Source of the DNA: Candidatus Eiseniibacteriota bacterium
GTDB lineage: Bacteria > Eisenbacteria > RBG-16-71-46 > JABDJR01
Direction: 5' to 3'
Assembly (NCBI GenBank): GCA_013003415.1
Contig: JABDJR010000004.1
Location: forward strand, 1-7,396
Length of the DNA: 7,396 bases
Below are positions 1 through 5,852 of the stretch, piece by piece. The number at the start of each line of letters is the position of its first letter. Position 1 is the stretch's first letter. Made by a program: the position numbers and the translations under genes. The notes under the pieces were generated by a model, which did no database searches, was not told where the DNA came from, and was given only the letters and a program-made list of their open reading frames with translations.

Positions 1-1258
1 GAAGATCCAGCGTAAACCATTCGCCGACGACAATGCCGGGATCTGTATTTAGACCGAAGAGGCTCTCGTGCTCGGTATCATCTCCGCCACCAAAGGCATT
101 ATCAGGACCGAAGTCGACGAGCTTCACTCCGACTACGCGAGCTTCCTCGACCCACACGTTCATGTGGAAATGCGTCATCTCGGTGGCGTCGATCGTGGGG
201 TTTAGAAACTCGATTCCAGCGAAACCAAACTCGGTATAGACCTTGACATCGTCGCCGTCGATTTTGATGTCGGCAACGTTGGCGTCATCCCATGGCGTCG
301 ACCAAGTGTCGACGGGAACGTTGTCGTACTCATTGCTAAACAAACTGATTACGTCGGCTGCCGCGATATCGGGAATTGGTGCTCGCTCGGTTGGGGGTGC
401 GGTGACATTGAGAGTCACGCTCCCAACCGCATCGACGTCACCGAGTTTTGCGGTAAGAGTTGCCGTACCAGCTCCCACGGGCACGATCATTCCATCGACA
501 GAAACAGCCACCGCATCATCGTCTGAGAAAAAATCGTAGTAGCCTGGGAGGAAACTCATCCTTTGATCCACGCCATCGATCGCGAAGGTAGCCTGGGTCA
601 TGGTCACATTAACCTCCCCCCCCACAAACGCATTGATGACTTGGGGGATCAGGATTGGCCGCGGATTTGTGATCAGCCCCGTGTTTTCAAAGACGACTTC
701 ATCAAACCAAATCGTATGCCCTTCCGTACCGTCACCCTCCGCCGCTTCGGCAAAGTACATGAGGCCGCGCTCGTTGGTCAGTCTTGAGGGCAAAGGAATC
801 GGAACAATGTACTTTGTCCAGCTCGTGGTTAAAGGCACGCTCGCCCGCTCGGCCGTATAGAGGGAGTTCCCCGTATTGTCGTTTCCGAGCCCGACCACAT
901 CGAGGGACGACTCCTTACTCGCTTTAGCGTAGAAAGTAAGCGCATCGTACCCGGCAAAACTCCGAGCCGAGTTGGCGGTAAAGGCACCGCCGGCATAACC
1001 ACCAGATGTGGGCGGCACGGTTATTCTTAGAGAAGAACCGCCCGTAAACTTGGTTTCCGTGTCGATGCTGAGGGCATCAATCTTTGAGCCTGCAAAGGCC
1101 TGGAAATCGAGACCACTGGCGAAGGAATCGATGTCCCGAAATACGACGGGATCGGTGTTTAAAGGGGCCGGCAACAGACCGGAAGTGTCTCGCTCACAAG
1201 CGGTCGCGCTCAGGATCAGGATTAGAGAAACCACGGAGAAAAAAATGGGCTTTTTCAG
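1..1258 (-). CDS. Ig-like/jelly-roll surface lipoprotein, likely glucan-binding (3' end beyond window)
   Basis: Open for 419 codons to the window edge, so the C-terminus is missing. No ATG or GTG gives a sensible N-terminus. CTG at 1258-1256 is preceded by GAGG with an 8-nt spacer and gives M-K-K-P, a hydrophobic core (residues 5-17) and a lipobox A-T-A-C with Cys21, so the product is read as an exported lipoprotein. Three modules are visible: a jelly-roll, galactose-binding-like domain (about 35-192, with WFDEVVF near 184-190), a Big_2-type Ig-like domain (about 200-286), and a second beta-sandwich (about 301 to the edge) with the motif D-A-T-E-M-T-H-F-H-M-x-V-W (357-369) and an acidic GGGDDTEHE loop (390-398). 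That last module is familiar from lipoproteins and glucanases of laminarin loci. Inferred role: holding beta-glucan at the cell surface for the divergent GH16 enzyme. Odd points are the CTG start and an internal G8 run (codons 212-215). Binding specificity cannot be read from the sequence. Confidence 0.85.
   Translation of the reverse strand, partial: MKKPIFFSVVSLILILSATACERDTSGLLPAPLNTDPVVFRDIDSFASGLDFQAFAGSKIDALSIDTETKFTGGSSLRITVPPTSGGYAGGAFTANSARSFAGYDALTFYAKASKESSLDVVGLGNDNTGNSLYTAERASVPLTTSWTKYIVPIPLPSRLTNERGLMYFAEAAEGDGTEGHTIWFDEVVFENTGLITNPRPILIPQVINAFVGGEVNVTMTQATFAIDGVDQRMSFLPGYYDFFSDDDAVAVSVDGMIVPVGAGTATLTAKLGDVDAVGSVTLNVTAPPTERAPIPDIAAADVISLFSNEYDNVPVDTWSTPWDDANVADIKIDGDDVKVYTEFGFAGIEFLNPTIDATEMTHFHMNVWVEEARVVGVKLVDFGPDNAFGGGDDTEHESLFGLNTDPGIVVGEWFTLDL
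616..623. repeat. G8 homopolymer inside the lipoprotein gene
   Basis: Eight consecutive C on the plus strand, which is G8 in the coding strand of the lipoprotein. It falls in codons 212-215 (Val-Gly-Gly-Glu) at the junction between the first jelly-roll and the Ig-like module. The frame is open on both sides, so the gene is read as ON in this sequence. Tracts of this kind are prone to slippage. Confidence 0.8.
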
Positions 1259-1266
1259 GGGAGTAT

Positions 1267-1270
1267 CCTC
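1267..1270 (-). promoter_or_regulatory. Shine-Dalgarno GAGG that decides the CTG start
   Basis: GAGG on the minus strand lies 8 nt upstream of CTG (1258-1256). The same reading frame has no ATG, GTG or TTG between this CTG and the upstream in-frame stop at 1345-1343. The first downstream GTG (codon 9) would remove the Lys-Lys N-terminus of the signal peptide. The overlapping GTG at 1272-1270 is in another frame and reaches a stop after five codons. Confidence 0.55.
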
Positions 1271-1349
1271 ACTTTTCCGAGGCCAAATCCGGGCCGGAGA
1301 TTTGGTCGGTGAACCGTCAAAACAGGGGAATGTAATATTCAGCTAAGTT

Positions 1350-1378
1350 ATTATCTTGCATGCTAGTAGACCTGTCAA
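1350..1378 (-). promoter_or_regulatory. Sigma70-like promoter of the lipoprotein gene
   Basis: The minus strand reads TTGACA (1378-1373), a 17-bp spacer, then GATAAT (1355-1350): a perfect -35 and a 5/6 -10 at ideal spacing. Transcription would begin near 1343, giving a leader of about 85 nt. A near-palindrome (CTTGCATGCTAG, 1355-1366, 10 of 12 positions symmetric) sits in the spacer and touches the -10, a typical place for a repressor site. Confidence 0.75.
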
Positions 1379-1386
1379 CTCTTCCC

Positions 1387-1398
1387 CGATAAGTATCG
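1387..1398. promoter_or_regulatory. Candidate operator between divergent promoters
   Basis: CGATA-AG-TATCG is an inverted repeat with perfect 5-bp arms and a 2-bp centre. It lies 8 bp upstream of the lipoprotein -35 and 10 bp upstream of the GH16 -10, overlapping the place where a GH16 -35 would lie. A regulator bound here could control both genes. No regulator gene is visible in the window, and a 10-bp dyad can arise by chance. Confidence 0.35.
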
Positions 1399-1405
1399 TA
1401 AACCA

Positions 1406-1414
1406 TGGTATAAT
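1406..1414 (+). promoter_or_regulatory. Extended -10 promoter of the GH16 gene
   Basis: TGGTATAAT is a perfect extended -10 (TG-N-TATAAT). No recognisable -35 lies 16-18 bp upstream, which is usual for extended -10 promoters. Transcription would start near 1421, inside the first codons of the longer open frame beginning at ATG 1415. This rules that ATG out and supports translation from ATG 1460 with a leader of about 39 nt. Confidence 0.65.
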
Positions 1415-1459
1415 ATGGCCCTTGAATTAGCCTATTTACCCTACCAGAAAGTCAGCTCA

Positions 1460-3499
1460 ATGAACCGCTTCCAGCACCCTTGGATCCTCCTCGGATTGAC
1501 CCTAGTTTTGGCCACTTTTTCGCTTCAAAAAGACGCTCTGGCGCAGGGATATCAGCTGGTTTGGGCCGACGAATTTGATGGTTCTTCGGTCGATCTCTCC
1601 AAATGGACCTTTGAGATCGGCGATGGCTGTCCAAGCCTCTGTGGTTGGGGAAACAACGAGCTTCAATACTACAAATCTGAAAACACGACCTTAAGTGGCG
1701 GCCTCATGACGATTACCGCGAAGTTCGAGCCCACCGCGGGACGGCTCTACACCTCCTCGCGTTTGGTCACCAAGAACAAGTTCGACTTCACTTACGGGCG
1801 GATCGAAATGCGTGCGCAGATGCCCGAAGGCCAAGGGCTGTGGCCGGCTTTCTGGTTGTTGTTTACCGACCCGTCCAATTACGGAGGCTGGGCTGCGGGC
1901 GGTGAACTCGACATCATGGAGTACCTCGGCCACGACACCGATCTTGTTTACGGCACCATTCACTATGGCGCCCCCTCCCCCGGCAACGTCTTTTCCGGCG
2001 ACACTTATGAACTACCTAGCGGAAACTTTAGCGACTCCTTCCACACCTTCGCCGTCGAGTGGGAACCGGGAGAACTGCGCTGGTATGTCGATGGCATTCA
2101 CTATATGACGCGCTACGAATGGTTCTCCACCGGAGGCGCCTACCCCGCACCCTTCGACCACGACTTCCACATTCTTTTAAACTGTGCGGTAGGCGGGGAC
2201 TTTCCCGGCAACCCCGACGGCACCACCATGTTTCCTCAGGACTTTGTAATCGACTACGTCCGGGTTTACCAAAAACCCGAGTTCGAAGATTGCAGTGTTG
2301 TATTTGCCGGCATGGATCCTTTTGAACCCAACTGGTTTGTTTTCCAAGGCGCGGGCGGAGGCAACATCAGCTCGAACACCACAAATACAGCCCCTATAAA
2401 GGGTTACGAGGGCGCCCTGAACTGTAATTGGGGTAGCGCTACGGGATACATGGGTGGATTCGGTCGGGAGAATATTCGCGACCTCACCGACTTTACGCAC
2501 TTCAATTTCTGGATTGATCCGGCTCCTGGCGAAAGCTATCAAATCCAAGTCCAGCTACAAGATGATGACAATGGAGACGACATCATTCCTGCACCCGACG
2601 GGAATGATGATGAGTTCCAATTCAACGTCGAGGTGAACCCGACCGGCCATGCCATTCCCGGTGGGGGTTGGCAACGCGTCTCGATCCCCTTGAGCAGTTT
2701 CTTTGATGACAATTCCTACCACTACGGTGGCAACGGAATCTTGGATCTCACCCCTACTTCAGCAGGGGGCAACGGACAACTTATCTTTGTTGTCATCACC
2801 CTGATCGGAAATGGTACGCCGGTTAACTTTGTCACCGACCGTTGGGAGTTCACCCGTGAAGACGGTGTGGTGAGTGGCGAACTGTATTCCGACACCGATG
2901 GCAACGGTATGAAGAACGGCGTAGAAAGTGGGATCGACGGAGTTGAAGTTCGCTTGTTTGACAGCAACGGAACTCAAGTGGGCACCACGAACACGGCCGG
3001 AGGCGGTTTGTATTCTTTCGGAACGCTTCCCGGAGATGAATACCGCGTTGAGATCGACGACACCAATCTTGCCCTTGATGGAACAACACCAACCGAAGAC
3101 CCCGACGGAGTGGTCACGCCCCATGAGGCTTATGTGCCGGTTGACTGTTCCGCGACCTTGGCAAATCAGGATTTCGGTTATGAGCCTGCCTCGCTGAGCG
3201 TCCCCGACGGCACCATTGGGGCGGGTTTGCTACTGCGAGCTGCAGTTCCAAACCCCTTTAGCTCCTCGACAAACATCGCATTCTCCACCGAGAGCGAAGG
3301 GCTGATCAAACTGACCGTGTTTGATCTGAACGGGCGTGTGGTAGCCAACTTGGTCGACCAGACGTTGTTCGCTGGTGATCATGAAGCGCGCTGGAATGGT
3401 CGCGACCTTTCGGGTCGTCAAACCGCGAGTGGTATTTACCTCGTTGCACTCCAAAACGCTGAAGGCACCGCAACCCAACGCGTCGTCCGCTTCCGATAG
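1460..3499 (+). CDS. Secreted GH16 endo-beta-1,3-glucanase (laminarinase-like), multimodular
   Basis: The 679-residue product has an N-terminal signal peptide (about 1-28, cut after A-L-A). A GH16 catalytic domain follows (about 30-271), with the retaining signature G-E-L-D-I-M-E (E149 nucleophile, D151, E154 acid/base), substrate-cleft motifs GWGNNELQYY (62-71) and GLWPAFWLL (126-134), and a Cys57/Cys61 pair that may form a disulfide. GH16 enzymes with this signature hydrolyse beta-1,3- or mixed-linked glucans such as laminarin. Next come a beta-sandwich, CBM-like module (about 278-465, with D-F-T-H-F-N-F-W), an SdrD_B/Cna_B-like domain with a Ca-type D-T-D-G-N-G loop (about 471-574), and a FlgD-Ig/T9SS-type sorting module (about 588-679: PNPF, W-N-G-R-D, A-S-G-I-Y, ending RVVRFR). 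ATG 1415 also opens this frame but lies before the predicted transcript start; ATG 1460 directly precedes the signal peptide, although its SD is weak (AGAAAG). Divergent from the lipoprotein, with which it probably works. Exact glucan preference is unproven. Confidence 0.93.
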   Translation: MNRFQHPWILLGLTLVLATFSLQKDALAQGYQLVWADEFDGSSVDLSKWTFEIGDGCPSLCGWGNNELQYYKSENTTLSGGLMTITAKFEPTAGRLYTSSRLVTKNKFDFTYGRIEMRAQMPEGQGLWPAFWLLFTDPSNYGGWAAGGELDIMEYLGHDTDLVYGTIHYGAPSPGNVFSGDTYELPSGNFSDSFHTFAVEWEPGELRWYVDGIHYMTRYEWFSTGGAYPAPFDHDFHILLNCAVGGDFPGNPDGTTMFPQDFVIDYVRVYQKPEFEDCSVVFAGMDPFEPNWFVFQGAGGGNISSNTTNTAPIKGYEGALNCNWGSATGYMGGFGRENIRDLTDFTHFNFWIDPAPGESYQIQVQLQDDDNGDDIIPAPDGNDDEFQFNVEVNPTGHAIPGGGWQRVSIPLSSFFDDNSYHYGGNGILDLTPTSAGGNGQLIFVVITLIGNGTPVNFVTDRWEFTREDGVVSGELYSDTDGNGMKNGVESGIDGVEVRLFDSNGTQVGTTNTAGGGLYSFGTLPGDEYRVEIDDTNLALDGTTPTEDPDGVVTPHEAYVPVDCSATLANQDFGYEPASLSVPDGTIGAGLLLRAAVPNPFSSSTNIAFSTESEGLIKLTVFDLNGRVVANLVDQTLFAGDHEARWNGRDLSGRQTASGIYLVALQNAEGTATQRVVRFR

Positions 3500-3517
3500 A
3501 GCGTAGCCAACACAGAG

Positions 3518-3550
3518 TTTTCCGCGAGCGACCAAGGTTCGCACGGAAAG
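3518..3550 (+). terminator. Hairpin downstream of the GH16 gene
   Basis: Starting 18 bp after the stop, TTTTCCG (3518-3524) pairs with CGGAAAG (3544-3550, one G-T wobble), and inside it GCGA pairs with TCGC around a short loop. No T tract follows, so it is a weak intrinsic terminator at best. It could also separate the GH16 transcript from the promoter of the next gene. Confidence 0.35.
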
Positions 3551-3579
3551 TTAGCTAGAGCGTTCGGCCGTACGCCGTG

Positions 3580-3585
3580 TATCCT
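3580..3585 (+). promoter_or_regulatory. Candidate -10 (TATCCT) for a leaderless transcript
   Basis: TATCCT is separated by exactly 6 nt from ATG 3592, which places the +1 at the A of the start codon. No SD precedes this gene, and no convincing -35 is seen. It supports ATG 3592 over the in-frame GTG at 3577, which would lie upstream of the transcript. Confidence 0.4.
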
Positions 3586-3591
3586 GGCCCT

Positions 3592-4707
3592 ATGATCTAT
3601 CTGAATCAGGCCGGAACCAGCTGGCCCAAGCCATCGCCGGTTCGTGAGGCGGTTCAAGATGCGTTAACCGCTCCGGTTGAAAGCTGGGCCAACCGATTCA
3701 ACGCACAACATCAAGCAATCTGCGCCGCCTTTGGCGTAGGAAACCCCGAGCGATTGCTTCTGACTCCGGGGGCTACGTCAGCTCTATCGGTTGGCATTCT
3801 CGATCATCCTTGGCAGTCCGGGGATCGCGTGTTGGTGAGTGGCTTAGAACACCACGCACTCTACCGCCCCGTGCAACAGCTGGCCGACCGTGGCGTTGAA
3901 GTTGGAATCATCCCTCCCGGAGAAGGTGGCGCAATTGCGCTGAGCGCTCTTCGCGCAGAGCTGCAGCGCGGTGGCGTGCGAATGGTTGCGATGACGGCCG
4001 CGTGTAACGTCACCGGTGACGTTCTTCCTATCAAGCAAATCGTTTCCTTGGCTCACGAATATGACGCCTTGGTTCTCATCGATGCTGCACAGATTACAGG
4101 GTGGGTGCCGGTGGATGTCATGGCTCTCGATGTTGATCTGCTTGCGTTCACTGGGCACAAAGGGGCTCAAGCGCCCTGGGGAATCGGCGGCCTCTACGTG
4201 GCCGAGCGGGTCCTGATGTCTTCCCCAAGCGCCGCGTGCGAGCTACCCGTAGATGGCGAGCCGGCGTGCTCCACCATGCCTGGATACTGTGATGCGGGAT
4301 CGGTCGATCGCGCTGCCTTGGCCGGTCTGGTGGCGGGGTTTCGCTGGCTGGCCGCACCCGAACGTTCGAACCGTTTGGAAGTGGCGCGGAAGCGGGTAGC
4401 GATTCTCCAAGAAGTTGTTTCGGGTCGGCCCGGGGTAACTCTTCACGCTTACACGCCATTAGCGTCGCGCATGCCTACCCTGGCTCTCACGGTTCTGAAC
4501 CACTCTCCCGCGGAACTGGCTTCTGCACTTTCTGATCGTGGCATTCTGGTAGCCGCCGGCCTGCAGTGCGCGCCACTGGCCCACGAGACCCTTGGCACGG
4601 CGCCATCGGGGGTTCTTCGCATGAGCTTTGGTCCAGGCAACGAAGATGGCGATGTGGATATCGCTGCGGCTGCTCTAGGCGAGGTGCTCGAGGACGGACC
4701 CGCCTAG
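3592..4707 (+). CDS. Class V aminotransferase / cysteine desulfurase-family PLP enzyme
   Basis: The 371-residue protein begins MIYLNQAGTSWPKP, close to the usual start of this family, which fixes the start at ATG 3592. PLP-site residues are in place: E86-H87-H88 (cofactor-stacking His), D164-A-A-Q167 (ring nitrogen and O3' contacts) and the Schiff-base lysine in T-G-H-K190. The catalytic-Cys region is L-Q-C326-A-P-L-A-H, matching the desulfurase subgroup that has HCAPLAH at this place, so cysteine-to-alanine sulfur transfer is plausible. The N-terminal part between about residues 25 and 45 is shorter than in typical NifS/SufS proteins and lacks the usual G-R-S-G-H stretch. No isc/suf or other Fe-S genes flank it, so it is probably an accessory desulfurase or a related selenocysteine lyase-like or C-S lyase-like enzyme. 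Cytoplasmic, with no signal peptide. It appears monocistronic, downstream of and co-directional with the GH16 gene. Confidence 0.88.
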   Translation: MIYLNQAGTSWPKPSPVREAVQDALTAPVESWANRFNAQHQAICAAFGVGNPERLLLTPGATSALSVGILDHPWQSGDRVLVSGLEHHALYRPVQQLADRGVEVGIIPPGEGGAIALSALRAELQRGGVRMVAMTAACNVTGDVLPIKQIVSLAHEYDALVLIDAAQITGWVPVDVMALDVDLLAFTGHKGAQAPWGIGGLYVAERVLMSSPSAACELPVDGEPACSTMPGYCDAGSVDRAALAGLVAGFRWLAAPERSNRLEVARKRVAILQEVVSGRPGVTLHAYTPLASRMPTLALTVLNHSPAELASALSDRGILVAAGLQCAPLAHETLGTAPSGVLRMSFGPGNEDGDVDIAAAALGEVLEDGPA

Positions 4708-4812
4708 CGCGACGAAGTCAACGACACCCAACTAAACTTTAAGCATCACATCCGCAAAACTCTGCATCACCCAGAATTGGTGGAAGCCCAACACAGACTT
4801 CACGACCCCCTT

Positions 4813-4846
4813 GGAGCGCGCACAGCAAACCGCTGTGGATCGCTTC
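4813..4846. terminator. Hairpin in the gap between two convergent genes
   Basis: CACAGC-AAACC-GCTGTG (4821-4837) is a perfect 6-bp stem with a 5-nt loop. It is extended through a 2x3 internal loop by GGAGCG (4813-4818) pairing with CGCTTC (4841-4846, one wobble). It lies between the stop of the aminotransferase gene (4707) and the stop of the 95-residue gene (4904), where a bidirectional terminator would be expected. Neither side has a good T tract. Nothing else convincing is present in 4708-4903. Confidence 0.35.
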
Positions 4847-4903
4847 ATTTCAGAAAACGATCTAAGTCACTGAAACACAATGGGCGAACCGGTCTAACGC
4901 GGC

Positions 4904-5191
4904 CTACGTTTGAAGGTCGATGTGCTTTAAAACTTTCAGGATCTTCCGTAAGTCACCGTCTTCGACGGAGCCTACAGGCTTGGTATTGGCGTGATCGTGC
5001 AGGTGCTCAACCTTTACGAAAAGCTTATTGATGGCGTCGTCAACCGAAAGTCCGGTGGCGGCCATGCCCGTGTCTGACCAGGAAACGTTCACTTCGCTTG
5101 CATCCCCTTGCACTCGAAGATCGATGGGTTGTTTCAAACTCAGATTCTCGGACTGAATTGCTGTCAGGGTGTAAAATCCGCTGAACTTCAT
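4904..5191 (-). CDS. Small uncharacterised protein, 95 residues
   Basis: I do not recognise this protein. It is considered real because ATG 5191-5189 is preceded by AAGGAGG with a 7-nt spacer and the sequence is protein-like: mostly beta in residues 1-38, a helix at 50-66 and a C-terminal helix at about 78-91. Visible features are the turn S-W-S-D-T-G (37-42) leading to T-G-L-S-V-D-D-A (46-53), a His-rich H-L-H-D-H (63-67), and a basic end R-K-I-L-K-V-L-K-H. It has no signal peptide, so it is likely cytoplasmic. The beta-strands followed by an amphipathic helix after G-L-S-V-D-D-A are loosely reminiscent of HicB-like antitoxin folds, but no toxin gene is adjacent and the resemblance is weak. 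It is convergent with the aminotransferase and lies downstream of, and co-directional with, the small lipoprotein, 215 bp away, so probably has its own promoter. Confidence 0.7.
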   Translation of the reverse strand: MKFSGFYTLTAIQSENLSLKQPIDLRVQGDASEVNVSWSDTGMAATGLSVDDAINKLFVKVEHLHDHANTKPVGSVEDGDLRKILKVLKHIDLQT

Positions 5192-5198
5192 CTGTGGC

Positions 5199-5205
5199 CC
5201 TCCTT
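5199..5205 (-). promoter_or_regulatory. Strong Shine-Dalgarno AAGGAGG of the 95-residue gene
   Basis: The minus strand reads AAGGAGG, then 7 nt (GCCACAG), then ATG. It is one of the two strongest ribosome binding sites in the window and is the main evidence that the short gene is translated. Confidence 0.8.
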
Positions 5206-5354
5206 GGCCTCTCCGATTTTCAAGCCCCCAAGAAAATCAAAGATTGGTGATGCTTCGTTACAGCATGCGGCGCAGTCCCGATGTGATGTAGACGTAACCG
5301 TAGCGAAATCGCGTGGAATTTCAACAATTTTTTTTGCTAATACTGATCTTTTAT

Positions 5355-5374
5355 GGAAAAAAGGTGTTTTTTTC
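5355..5374. repeat. A6/T7 inverted repeat in an AT-rich intergenic stretch
   Basis: GGAAAAAA-GGTG-TTTTTTTC can fold into an 8-pair hairpin made almost only of A-T pairs with a 4-nt loop. It lies in an AT-rich block (about 5320-5396) that stands out against the surrounding GC-rich DNA, 33 bp past the stop of the small lipoprotein gene. It may help end that transcript or form bent or curved promoter DNA for the 95-residue gene. A weak promoter-like pair (TTGAAA near 5376 and ATAAAA near 5354, minus strand) is present but not convincing. Confidence 0.3.
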
Positions 5375-5406
5375 AATGGTTTGGTCGAATTTTAGGGATG
5401 TCTGCG

Positions 5407-5808
5407 TTATCGGCAAAGACCAAGATTTGTCGGGGGCTTGTCCAACTCAAGCTCGTAGCTTCCCCCGGAGAGATCAACATCGAGAAGCCAAACTTCAAGA
5501 TACATTTGTCCGCCGGACACCTGCCCGCGGAAGGTCACAGGGAAACTGGCATAGGGCTCAGGCCCGGCCTCGCGAACAAAGGTTCCCTCCACCTCGAAGG
5601 CGCCTTCCCCATCGATGGTGATCAATCCATCGACCGAGCCACTGGCGCAACTGAAGCGTAGTGTGGCTTTGTTGTCCGTTGCGATCACAGACGCTCCCGG
5701 ACCACCCCAAGATCCGGACAGTTTCGTATCGGGCTCGTTCGGGTCGGAACTACACCCCCACACCATCAATCCCAGTATGAGCAAGCTTGCACGGATCGCT
5801 CGTTTCAT
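5407..5808 (-). CDS. Small beta-rich lipoprotein, uncharacterised family
   Basis: The 133-residue product starts at ATG 5808-5806, chosen because AGGAGG lies 6 nt upstream and the next residues form a signal peptide (K2-R3, hydrophobic 7-17) ending in the lipobox V-W-G-C19. The frame is open further upstream to an ATG at 5865, but that start would bury the signal peptide. The mature part begins with a Ser/Asp/Pro linker and is then all-beta: G-S-W-G-G (32-36), L-R-F-S-C54-A-S-G, the G-x-F-x-V-x-G-T strand (69-76), a G-Q-V-S-G-G-Q-M-Y-L turn (95-104), and a terminal L-C132-R. The W-G-G start, FxCAxG motif and C-terminal Cys recur, from memory, in a widespread group of small bacterial lipoproteins of unknown function; Cys54 and Cys132 may form a disulfide. 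Envelope location is likely; function unknown. Divergent from the ankyrin gene. Confidence 0.82.
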   Translation of the reverse strand: MKRAIRASLLILGLMVWGCSSDPNEPDTKLSGSWGGPGASVIATDNKATLRFSCASGSVDGLITIDGEGAFEVEGTFVREAGPEPYASFPVTFRGQVSGGQMYLEVWLLDVDLSGGSYELELDKPPTNLGLCR

Positions 5809-5814
5809 CACTTC

Positions 5815-5820
5815 CCTCCT
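5815..5820 (-). promoter_or_regulatory. Shine-Dalgarno AGGAGG of the small lipoprotein gene
   Basis: AGGAGG on the minus strand lies 6 nt before ATG 5808. It selects this start over the in-frame ATG 57 bp further upstream. Confidence 0.8.
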
Positions 5821-5852
5821 GATGAACCTACGCTGAAAGCAGACCTTTTGTT

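Noticed and set aside
1415..1459. Longer GH16 reading frame from ATG 1415
   Set aside because: The predicted transcript start (about 1421) is inside it, no SD precedes it, and the extra 15 residues would displace the signal peptide.
3577..3591. GTG start for the aminotransferase
   Set aside because: The family normally begins at the MIYLxxAxTSxPKP motif, and the GTG has no SD.
3506..4797. CCAACACAGA occurring in two intergenic regions (near 3508 and 4788)
   Set aside because: A 10-base match without extended similarity or matching position relative to genes; likely chance.
4736..4873. Stop-to-stop open stretch (plus strand) ending in a plausible C-terminus, ERAQQTAVDRF and on to a stop
   Set aside because: It has no start codon, is only about 45 codons long, and another frame of the same DNA also looks protein-like; it could be a gene remnant but the evidence is too thin.
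4904..5191. Toxin-antitoxin module with the 95-residue protein as HicB-like antitoxin
   Set aside because: No small toxin gene lies next to it on either strand, and the similarity is only in general fold impression.
5188..5376. 62-residue minus-strand open frame upstream of the 95-residue gene
   Set aside because: No SD, it starts in homopolymer-rich intergenic DNA, has low-complexity composition, and its end overlaps the SD and start of the small gene.
5313..5661. Two overlapping plus-strand open frames of about 100 residues
   Set aside because: They lie antisense to the small lipoprotein gene, have biased shadow composition and no SD.
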